From Eggerthellaceae bacterium (GTDB lineage Bacteria > Actinomycetota > Coriobacteriia > Coriobacteriales > Eggerthellaceae), in NCBI GenBank assembly GCA_900754495.1, contig CAAEDC010000117.1, forward strand, positions 1 to 13,566: 13,566 nucleotides of DNA. Direction: 5' to 3'. A program made the translations under genes and the position numbers. Below, piece after piece: positions 8,538-13,566 of this stretch. A model generated the notes under the pieces. It made no database searches. It saw only the letters and a list, made by a program, of their open reading frames with translations, and was not told where the DNA came from. The stretch's first letter is position 1. The number at the start of each line of letters is the position of its first letter.

Positions 8538-8833
8538 GCCTCCGCGAGAAGCTGACGGGGCGTCGCGTGGCGGGCGATGGACGGCGCTCGGAGAAACGCC
8601 AAGCCGCCGTTGAGCGTAAGCAGGGGAGGGCGGCGCGACGCGCCGAAGTGGCCGAGCAAGCCCGCGCCGTGCGTGAAAGCATGCGCTCGCAGGCGGCCGC
8701 GCTCGAGATGGCGCCGAGCAAGCAGACACCCGGCACCTTCGTGCATCTGTATTCCAGCCGAGACGATGCCATGAGCGTCTTCGCGGACGCCGCCGGCCAC
8801 ATGGTGGCCGTTCCCACCGCGCGGCTGGCGTGA
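8534..8833 (+). CDS. Small basic protein coupled to truA, function unknown
   Basis: 99 aa, not recognised. Residues 1-60 are rich in Arg, Ala, Lys and Glu with a helical, possibly coiled-coil pattern. The C-terminal ~35 residues (FVHLYSSRDDAMSVF...GHMVAVPTARLA) look like a compact conserved segment. I prefer ATG 8534, which overlaps the truA stop as ATGA and has GGAGGG (8522-8527) at good spacing; an in-frame ATG at 8528 would sit directly against that site. The overlap indicates translational coupling with truA. A near-copy of its last ~15 codons occurs 243 nt downstream (9032-9097), shifted in frame by one base. RNA binding is possible from composition only. Confidence 0.7.
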   Translation: MSLREKLTGRRVAGDGRRSEKRQAAVERKQGRAARRAEVAEQARAVRESMRSQAAALEMAPSKQTPGTFVHLYSSRDDAMSVFADAAGHMVAVPTARLA

Positions 8834-8853
8834 CGACGCGCTGCGATGCGGTG
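8789..8853 (+). repeat. Direct repeat copy 1, overlapping the small gene's 3' end
   Basis: Begins GCCGCCGGCCACATGGTGGC and runs through the stop codon of the 99-aa gene to GATGCGGT. It recurs at 9032-9097 with one 1-nt length difference and several substitutions; the 20-nt block 8821-8840 is identical to 9065-9084. Confidence 0.8.
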
Positions 8854-8963
8854 GCGCGTCGCCTGACGGCACGTGGCATCGCGGCAACCCTCTGCCCGAT
8901 TGTCCAAAACAGCGTCTTTCCCGCAGTTCTTCCCGCTTTCCGTGCATGGGAACAAGCTTCCGA

Positions 8964-9015
8964 GCACTTCTTCCCAAAACAGGGTGCATTTCGACCCGAT
9001 TATGGGAAGAAGTGC
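8964..9015. repeat. 13-bp perfect inverted repeat in the convergent spacer
   Basis: GCACTTCTTCCCA (8964-8976) is the exact reverse complement of TGGGAAGAAGTGC (9003-9015), separated by 26 nt. It could form a stem-loop at the end of either convergent transcript or be the core of a dispersed repeat; no T-run follows on either strand. Confidence 0.7.
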
Positions 9016-9031
9016 CCAGAAGTTGTGAGAT

Positions 9032-9097
9032 GCCGCCGGCCACATGGTGGCTGGCGCCCACCGCGCGGCTGGCGTGACGACGCGCGGTGATGCGGTA
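9032..9097 (+). repeat. Direct repeat copy 2 (decayed copy of a gene 3' end)
   Basis: Second copy of the 8789-8853 sequence. Its first codons would read the same Ala-Ala-Gly-His-Met-Val-Ala as the small gene, but an extra base shifts the frame past the stop, so it is not a functional gene end. Confidence 0.8.
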
Positions 9098-9176
9098 GGA
9101 CGTGGTCCGATGCCGTGGGGTGATGCGGCACGCCGCTGCTCGATGTCGCGCGGCTTGCTTCGCTGAGCGAGCTGCT

Positions 9177-9794
9177 CTAGCGGATGAAGTTCGTCTTGAT
9201 GGGGGCTTCGTGCTGCGGGTATTCGATGCCGGCGGCGCGGCCCGCTTCGATGCACTTGAGCATCCATGCCATGTTGCGCGCGAGCGTGCGCATGGTCTGC
9301 AGGCCCTCCTCGTCTTGGCGCACCTGATCGGGGATGTTGCCGTGAACCTGGTTCCAGTACTGCGAGGTGGCGATGGGCATGTTGTTCATGCCGAAGTACT
9401 TGTTCAGCACGTCGAACGTCGCCGAAGCGCCCCCGCGGCGGCAGCTCATCACCGCAGCGCCCACCTTGCCAGCGAATCCGCTGCCCGCATAGAACAGTCG
9501 GTCCAAAAACGCGTGGATCTGGCCGCTGGGGCCGCCGTAGTACACCGGCGAGCCCACCACGATGCCGTCGGCTTCAGGCAGCTCGGCGATGGTTTCGTTC
9601 ACGACGTCGTCGAACACGCATTTTCCCGTCTCGCGGCATGTGCCGCATGCGATGCAGCCGGCAACCGGCTTGGTGCCGATCCACACGATCTCGGTCTCGA
9701 TGCCCTCTGCCTCGAGCGTGTCGGCGACCTCGCGCAGCGCGGTGTAGGTGCAGCCTTCCTTGTGCGGGCTGCCGTTGATGAGCAGTACTTTCAT
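9177..9794 (-). CDS. Flavodoxin-fold NAD(P)H-dependent FMN reductase with Fe-S cysteine motif
   Basis: 205 aa, cytosolic. The FMN-phosphate loop NGSPHKEGCTY (7-17) and the isoalloxazine-side 'GSPVYYGGPSGQIHAFLDR' (81-99) identify the NADPH-dependent FMN reductase / flavodoxin-like superfamily. Between them C47-x2-C50-x2-C53-x5-C59 (GCIACGTCRETGKC) matches the compact cysteine motif of iron-sulfur flavoproteins (Isf type), which bind a 4Fe-4S cluster and pass electrons to or from FMN. The electron partner is unknown. ATG 9794 has GGGGAG upstream. It lies downstream of the radical SAM and poly-Asn genes on the same strand but has a candidate promoter of its own. Tail residues 'HEAPIKTNFIR' are ordinary for the family. 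Confidence 0.88.
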   Translation of the reverse strand: MKVLLINGSPHKEGCTYTALREVADTLEAEGIETEIVWIGTKPVAGCIACGTCRETGKCVFDDVVNETIAELPEADGIVVGSPVYYGGPSGQIHAFLDRLFYAGSGFAGKVGAAVMSCRRGGASATFDVLNKYFGMNNMPIATSQYWNQVHGNIPDQVRQDEEGLQTMRTLARNMAWMLKCIEAGRAAGIEYPQHEAPIKTNFIR

Positions 9795-9826
9795 GGCTCG
9801 CTCCCCTCGTAATCGGTAACCCCTCT

Positions 9827-9843
9827 ATGATACCGCGCGCGGT
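9827..9843 (-). promoter_or_regulatory. Candidate promoter and palindrome for the Fe-S flavoprotein gene
   Basis: On the minus strand TATCAT (9827-9832) matches the -10 consensus at 5 of 6 bases and lies about 33 nt before the start codon. Directly upstream of it is a perfect 12-bp palindrome ACCGCGCGCGGT (9832-9843), placed where a repressor would block RNA polymerase. No good -35 is visible. Confidence 0.35.
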
Positions 9844-9894
9844 GCGGCGGCTGCCGACTTGCTTCCGTCTGCGGCGCCATGCCGTGCCTGCTGT

Positions 9895-10341
9895 CTATCC
9901 GTTGTTGTTATTGTTGTTATTGTTGTTGTTCGTGAAGCTCGATCCGTCCGAGTCCGAGAATGAATCCCATCCGCTTTCATCGTCGCCATCGTGGTCGTTG
10001 CGGTCTTGGTCGAACGGGTACGTGTGATCGGTGTCGTACATGGTCGTGCCCACGCTTCCGTTGTCGGACGTCTGCCCGTACGGGTTGCGCACGCGCGCCC
10101 ACGAGCTGGAGATGGCGATCGCCGCGAAGTCGTCGCGCAGCGGCGTGATGGGCTTCGAAGCCACGATGGTGCCCGCGGCGCTCACGAACATCAGATACTC
10201 CCGCGTCGCCTGGACGGTGTTGCGCGGATCCTGCAGCAGGTAGTCTGCCATTCGCTGGACCAGCTCATCGTCGATGCCTCCGACATAGGATGCCAGGGTC
10301 TTGCAGCGTCGGATCGTGCGGCGCTTCTTGAAGAATGCCAT
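9895..10341 (-). CDS. Unknown protein with acidic aromatic tail and poly-Asn C-terminus
   Basis: 148 aa, family not recognised. Residues 1-15 are basic (MAFFKKRRTIRR); about 16-85 look like a small folded domain (DDELVQRMADYLL, EYLMFVSAAGTIVASKP). From ~90 the chain is Asp/Ser/Gly-rich and probably disordered, with aromatics at Y102, Y108, F110, W125, F128 and F136, and it ends in ten Asn (138-147) and Gly. ATG 10341 has an excellent purine-rich site (AGGAGAGGAGA). The gene lies 173 nt downstream of the radical SAM/SPASM gene on the same strand. That gap has a GC-rich hairpin (10432-10457) without a T-run and a weak promoter-like pair (TGTCAT 10400-10405 / AGCGTA 10375-10380 as read on the plus strand). 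I infer it may be the substrate or partner of that enzyme. Confidence 0.8.
   Translation of the reverse strand: MAFFKKRRTIRRCKTLASYVGGIDDELVQRMADYLLQDPRNTVQATREYLMFVSAAGTIVASKPITPLRDDFAAIAISSSWARVRNPYGQTSDNGSVGTTMYDTDHTYPFDQDRNDHDGDDESGWDSFSDSDGSSFTNNNNNNNNNNG
9901..9930 (-). repeat. Asn-codon triplet microsatellite
   Basis: Ten consecutive Asn codons (eight AAC, two AAT on the minus strand) at the 3' end of the 148-aa gene. Changes in repeat number would stay in frame, so the tail length could vary between strains without breaking the protein. Confidence 0.9.
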
Positions 10342-10514
10342 CGTATCTCCTCTCCTGTCCCATACCCGTGGAACAGCGTATCTCGCGCGCGTCGGGCTCT
10401 GTCATTGTTCTCGCGTGCTGTCCGCATGCTGCCCAGCGCGCCGCGGCTGCGCTTGGGGCGTTTCATCTCTCAGCGTCCGCCCTTTCCTTGTCCCTCCGTC
10501 ATCTTTCTCCGCCC

Positions 10515-12431
10515 TTACGGCTTCTGGCTTTCGTCCGCCTCCTCTTCATCGTCCAGCGACAGCTCGATGTTGGGGAAGGGCAGGTTGATAGTCTGGATGT
10601 GGTAATAGGCGTTGGCTTTGTGCTTGGCGTAATGGGCGTCGCGCAGCGCCGTGGTGGTGGCGAACAGGTTGTTGGGTCGCGCGAACGACAGCGCGTCGTA
10701 ATACGCTGCGACGAGCGCGGTGGCATCGAAGCAGAAAAACGCCTCGTCGGGCGAGGACATACGCTCAAGCGTTCTGAAAAACACCTGATGGGTGGCCACA
10801 TGCTCCTGCTTCGTGCGGTTTTCGTCCCCATAGGTCACCAGGTTCCCCGAAAGCAGCATCAGGTACAGCGCGTTATTGACCGGCCAGCGGCAACTCGTCT
10901 CGAGGATGTCCTTGCGCGCAAGCACGCGGATGCGGCTCGTGCGCGCGATGTCCACGACGTCGCGCGTCGTCCGCAGGATTTGGGGGATCATGGGGTAGAG
11001 CACGCCGTCGATCTCCACCTTGAACGCGTCGCGGTCGAACACGGGCCGCACGGCCGGATCCGCCTCGATGATGCTCGTGAGCGAGGGGACGTTGCGTGGG
11101 AGCACGTGAGTAGGGACGGGACGGAGCGGCTCGGCTGATAGCGGCCGCATGAGCTCGGCGTAGCGATAGGCATCGCGCTCGGGCGTCCTGCTCTTCGGGT
11201 AGCGATCGGGGTAGTCGCTATAGATTGCTTGCTGCAGCTTGCAGGTGTAGGAGGCGTCCGAGTTGCAGAGCCGCTTCACGAACGGACAGCCCGTCAGGCA
11301 CAGGCGCAGGTAGCCGCACGAGACGCACTTCGAGGCGAGCGGCATGCGGTTGTGCGCCTCGAAGATGCGCGTCTTCGCAGCGGCCAGGATGTCGGCGACC
11401 TCATCGCGGAATATGTTGCCGTAAAAGAACTCGCCATGTCCCTGCCCGCGCACACAGGACCACACGTCGCCGCGCCAGTCCAGCAGGAAGAATTTCTCGC
11501 CGCAGTTCACGCTGCCGGTGCAATAGGCGGGAGTGAACTCGGCGAACCACGGACCGCGTACGCCGGCGTCCAGATCGGTCCCGTCGAACTCGGCGTGCAT
11601 GCGCCGGTAGAACGCCACCTGCTCGTCTTCGGTCAGCGGCGGCAACGCTCGCGGATCGTTCGGATCGGAAAAGCCGATCATGAAGTTGAAGTCGTTCATG
11701 TCCAAGCAGGTTTCCCGATGCAGAAAGCGCAGGTCGTCTACGATCTCTCCCATTCGCTCGAAGTGCGGGCGGAAGATGGTTGCCGAGGCTTTCTTGCGAC
11801 AGCCGATTCCACGCAGCAGCTCCACGTTGGCGAGGATGCGCTCGAGCGTGGGGCGCCCGTCGGCGGTACGGCGGTGCGTTTCGTGGAGCGAGAAGGGCAC
11901 GTCTAGGCTACCGCTTACGGACACCTTGTGGCGTGCGATGGCGTCGAGGTGCCGGTCGATGCCGTAAAGGTTCGTCTTGATGTGAGGGCGACCCACCTTG
12001 AACCCGTGCGCGGAGATGAGCTCGGCGTTGTCGCGGTAGTAGTCGTCGATGAAACCCACGAGCGCTTCGAACCGCTCGGGAGGCAGGCAGGTCACCTCGC
12101 CGCCGTGCAGCGAGATGTTGAAAGGGACGACTCCGGCGGCACGCAGCTTCTCCACGGCGAATGCGAGCGTGGGGAGCGGGTCGGCGCCATCGGCGCACGC
12201 AGGGTCGACGCCAGGCGAGGCGAGCGTGTCGTGATCAAGATAGCAGTAGCTGCAGCGCAGCGAGCACGCATCGGTGGGAACGTAGAGCAGGTGGATGAAG
12301 CGCGGCGGATCCTTGGCCACTGCTGCGCGTCCGGCAGCGACCGCGCTCGCTTCCGCGCTTCCAGCAGCACTCGTTCCTGCGCTTTCGGGAACGGCCGCAT
12401 GCTCGCGCGTCTTTGGCGATGCCCCGCTCAT
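10515..12431 (-). CDS. Radical SAM/SPASM enzyme, putative peptide maturase
   Basis: 638 aa. After a ~44-residue Ala-rich N-terminal extension comes the radical SAM core with the 4Fe-4S/SAM-binding C56-x3-C60-x2-C63 (ACSLRCSYCYL) and the GGE-type motif 'SLHGGEVT' (107-114). A complete SPASM domain follows the published cysteine pattern: C310-x10-G321-x4-C326, then C369-x2-C372-x5-C378-x3-C382, with C389/C397 beyond, so two auxiliary Fe-S clusters are expected. SPASM enzymes mostly modify peptides or proteins (RiPP maturases, sulfatase maturases). Residues ~440-638 form an extra domain I do not recognise, ending in an acidic tail (LDDEEEADESQKP). ATG 12431 is chosen because it follows GGAAAGGGG and coding character stops upstream; the open frame beyond it crosses an intrinsic terminator. 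The next gene on this strand encodes a small low-complexity-tailed protein, a possible substrate. A sulfatase-type maturase is less likely since no sulfatase is adjacent. Confidence 0.85.
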   Translation of the reverse strand: MSGASPKTREHAAVPESAGTSAAGSAEASAVAAGRAAVAKDPPRFIHLLYVPTDACSLRCSYCYLDHDTLASPGVDPACADGADPLPTLAFAVEKLRAAGVVPFNISLHGGEVTCLPPERFEALVGFIDDYYRDNAELISAHGFKVGRPHIKTNLYGIDRHLDAIARHKVSVSGSLDVPFSLHETHRRTADGRPTLERILANVELLRGIGCRKKASATIFRPHFERMGEIVDDLRFLHRETCLDMNDFNFMIGFSDPNDPRALPPLTEDEQVAFYRRMHAEFDGTDLDAGVRGPWFAEFTPAYCTGSVNCGEKFFLLDWRGDVWSCVRGQGHGEFFYGNIFRDEVADILAAAKTRIFEAHNRMPLASKCVSCGYLRLCLTGCPFVKRLCNSDASYTCKLQQAIYSDYPDRYPKSRTPERDAYRYAELMRPLSAEPLRPVPTHVLPRNVPSLTSIIEADPAVRPVFDRDAFKVEIDGVLYPMIPQILRTTRDVVDIARTSRIRVLARKDILETSCRWPVNNALYLMLLSGNLVTYGDENRTKQEHVATHQVFFRTLERMSSPDEAFFCFDATALVAAYYDALSFARPNNLFATTTALRDAHYAKHKANAYYHIQTINLPFPNIELSLDDEEEADESQKP

Positions 12432-12473
12432 TCTCACCGCCCCTTTCCGTCGCTTCGTCCGGCAGGCGTCGTT

Positions 12474-12489
12474 GCCTATCAGGATAGGC
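12474..12489. promoter_or_regulatory. Inverted repeat upstream of the radical SAM gene, candidate operator
   Basis: GCCTATC-AG-GATAGGC, a perfect 7-bp inverted repeat with a 2-nt centre, lies 43 nt before the radical SAM start codon in an A/T-enriched patch. It contains TATCCT on the minus strand, a 4 of 6 match to a -10 box. It may be an operator or a short RNA hairpin; no clear -35 accompanies it. Confidence 0.35.
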
Positions 12490-12520
12490 GATACGTCCTG
12501 CGCGCATGGTAAGGCGCGGG

Positions 12521-12571
12521 TAAAATCGAGCCCCGCTGCCTGCGGCGATGCGCAGATCAACGGGGCTCGAT
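12521..12571 (-). terminator. Intrinsic terminator of the EFR1-type gene
   Basis: Read on the minus strand, ATCGAGCCCCG (12571-12561) and CGGGGCTCGAT (12535-12525) form a perfect 11-bp stem that is followed at once by TTT (12524-12522), giving a TTTT run. The 25-nt loop has its own 5-bp stem (CTGCG/CGCAG). It lies 77 nt past the stop codon and separates this gene from the radical SAM gene. Confidence 0.8.
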
Positions 12572-12648
12572 CATGGGCGACGGGGCGCCTTCCGAGGCAT
12601 CTCCAAGAAGGGAGATCCCCGAAAAGACGCGCCCTGTCGCTTTGCTCC

Positions 12649-13416
12649 TTAGAAATACTCGTTCGGCTTCTTCGGATCGGCTGCCTTGACCAGCATGGCG
12701 CTTGCGCCTGCGAACACCGGCTCGGGGACCGATCGAGCCGCGGTCGGGCAGTTGGCGATGCAGCGCATGCACGAGACGCACAGCTTGGGATCGGTCGTGT
12801 TCGGCTCGTCCTCCGGGATGGCGCCCGCCGGGCAGAGCGACGCGCACGTGCCGCACTCGATGCAGTCGTCGGACACTGCCGGCACGACGCCGGGCGCAGC
12901 TCCCGTCCCCATCTCGCCCTCGAAGGAGAACGCGGGCGCATCGGCGATCGTTGCCATGCCTTCGAGGCGCTCTCCGATGGTCTTTGCGAACGCCGCCGCA
13001 CCGTCCAGATCGGCATCGACGGGACGCCCGACAGCGATCGATGGCACGATGGAATGCTGCGCGACGAGCGCGGCGGCGCCCACGGTCACGAAGCCCTTGT
13101 TCGCGAGCTTGCCGCTCATCTCGACCAGCGCGTTGTCGTAGTCGCGCGCGCCGTACACTGCGAGCAGGACCGCCGGCGCGGAATTGCCGGAAACGCTGGC
13201 GAGGGTGTCCCAGACGAACGAAGGAATGTAGCCGCCGTACACCGGCGCCGCCAAGACCAGCAGATTGTCGGTGTTCAATTTGAGGTAGCAACGCCTCCCC
13301 ACGGGGATATTACTGAAGGATGTGCGGTAGGGGAGCGCGTCGGCGAATCTCTTCGCGTACTTCTCGGTTGTGGACGTGCCGCTGAAATACAGAACGGTCG
13401 CGGTTGAGATCTTCAT
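12649..13416 (-). CDS. EFR1-family flavodoxin-ferredoxin fusion protein
   Basis: 255 aa, predicted cytosolic electron carrier. The N-terminal flavodoxin-like domain has the FMN loop 'YFSGTSTTEKYA' (10-21) and 'LAAPVYGGYIP' (55-65). A C-terminal two-cluster ferredoxin domain has C185-x2-C188-x2-C191-x3-C195-P and C213-x2-C216-x2-C219-x3-C223-P, each for a 4Fe-4S cluster. This order is that of EFR1-family proteins, common in anaerobic Firmicutes and Coriobacteria. ATG 13416 follows AAGGGGGT. It has its own terminator downstream and probably its own promoter, so it is monocistronic. Its electron partners are unknown; the radical SAM enzyme next to it needs a low-potential reductant, so functional coupling is possible but not shown. 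Confidence 0.92.
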   Translation of the reverse strand: MKISTATVLYFSGTSTTEKYAKRFADALPYRTSFSNIPVGRRCYLKLNTDNLLVLAAPVYGGYIPSFVWDTLASVSGNSAPAVLLAVYGARDYDNALVEMSGKLANKGFVTVGAAALVAQHSIVPSIAVGRPVDADLDGAAAFAKTIGERLEGMATIADAPAFSFEGEMGTGAAPGVVPAVSDDCIECGTCASLCPAGAIPEDEPNTTDPKLCVSCMRCIANCPTAARSVPEPVFAGASAMLVKAADPKKPNEYF

Positions 13417-13474
13417 GGTGACCCCCTTTTGGCGTGGTTCGCCGCACCGCGCGACGGATGCGTTGCGACCATGA

Positions 13475-13483
13475 TGCTACAAT
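13475..13483 (+). promoter_or_regulatory. Possible extended -10 promoter pointing right
   Basis: TGCTACAAT is an extended -10 element (TGn then TACAAT, 5 of 6). No -35 match is visible at normal spacing, and the gene it would serve lies outside the window. Confidence 0.3.
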
Positions 13484-13510
13484 CGCTGCACTGCGCGCAA
13501 GTGTCGGCGT

Positions 13511-13566
13511 GACGGGGGACGGTCCTCCTGTCACGTTATCCAAAGGGGACAGGGGGACCGTCCCCC
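13511..13566. repeat. Long inverted repeat of the GGGGGACGGTCC type, cut by the window end
   Basis: The arm 13511-13532 (begins GACGGGGGACGGTCC, ends CTGTC) is the reverse complement of the sequence starting at 13548 (GACAGGGGGACCGTCCCCC), with 18 of the 19 visible bases matching, around a 15-nt loop. Each arm is itself partly palindromic (GGGGGAC-C-GTCCCCC at 13552-13566). From memory, such G-run/C-run 'GGACGGTCC' repeats are dispersed in many anaerobe genomes and can be associated with REP-type tyrosine transposases. Confidence 0.75.

Larger units (their letters stand above)
8834..9176. other. Convergent intergenic region, non-coding, repeat-bearing
   Basis: 343 nt between the stop of the 99-aa gene and the stop of the minus-strand Fe-S flavoprotein. 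I see no credible gene. It holds the second copy of the direct repeat and, between the copies (about 8898-9031), a segment visibly lower in GC than its surroundings that contains the 13-bp inverted repeat and two versions of CCAAAACAG(C/G)GT (8904-8915 and 8974-8985). No T-run terminator was found for either convergent gene. Confidence 0.6.

Noticed and set aside
8830..9090. 86-codon plus-strand frame after the 99-aa gene
   Set aside because: No ribosome site, crosses the decayed repeat, and composition changes midway; treated as non-coding.
9102..9812. 236-codon plus-strand frame opposite the Fe-S flavoprotein
   Set aside because: Antisense shadow; the minus-strand product has clear FMN and Cys motifs.
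9899..9932. Short regular repeats as a possible CRISPR-like array
   Set aside because: They are consecutive Asn codons without spacers.
10191..10466. 91-codon minus-strand frame overlapping the start of the 148-aa gene
   Set aside because: Arg/Ser-rich composition and overlap in another frame with a gene that has a strong ribosome site; only its first 40 codons are free of overlap.
12432..13016. Upstream extension of the radical SAM reading frame to 13016
   Set aside because: It overlaps the EFR1-type gene and the intrinsic terminator, its composition is Arg/Ser/Pro-rich, and the ATG at 12431 has a ribosome site.
1..13566. tRNA or rRNA genes
   Set aside because: I saw no cloverleaf with a GTTCGA-type T-loop and CCA-side acceptor, and no rRNA-like segment.

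Overview
The window is a GC-rich, densely coding piece of an anaerobic bacterial chromosome. The GC-rich third codon positions, strong AGGAGG-type ribosome sites, anaerobic flavin/Fe-S enzymes (an EFR1-type flavodoxin-ferredoxin, an Fe-S flavoprotein, a radical SAM enzyme) and LeuRS/TruA sequence style suggest an actinobacterial gut anaerobe of the Coriobacteriia, probably Eggerthellales. That placement is inference; no rRNA or other clean marker is present.

Left block (1-4642, plus strand): a tightly packed four-gene operon. It holds a C-terminal piece of a protein with two tandem homologous beta-rich domains (19/79-681), a zinc-ribbon TRAFAC-type GTPase resembling 'double-GTPase 2' proteins (690-1913), a GTPase-associated protein 1 (GAP1)-like protein (1935-3449) and a transglutaminase-like cysteine protease fold protein (3446-4642, 4-bp ATGA overlap). 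GTPase plus GAP1 is the core of a class of predicted NTP-dependent conflict/signalling systems; the transglutaminase-like protein is a candidate effector or processing enzyme.

Middle block (4643-8833, plus strand): housekeeping genes. leuS (own TATAAT promoter) is followed by a perfect 14-bp hairpin and a large 44+44 nt imperfect inverted repeat, then truA, translationally coupled to a small unknown gene (99 aa). A 343-nt convergent spacer (8834-9176) carries a near-copy of the 3' end of that small gene and a less GC-rich segment with a 13-bp inverted repeat.

Right block (9177-13416, minus strand): reading in the direction of transcription, an EFR1-type flavodoxin-ferredoxin with its own intrinsic terminator; a radical SAM/SPASM enzyme with an unrecognised ~200-residue C-terminal domain; a 148-aa protein ending in an acidic, aromatic-containing tail and ten asparagines; and an Fe-S flavodoxin-fold reductase. 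The radical SAM/SPASM enzyme next to a small low-complexity-tailed protein is the best candidate here for an undescribed peptide-modification (RiPP-like) system. The last 56 bases are a long inverted repeat of the GGGGGACGGTCC type, cut by the window end.
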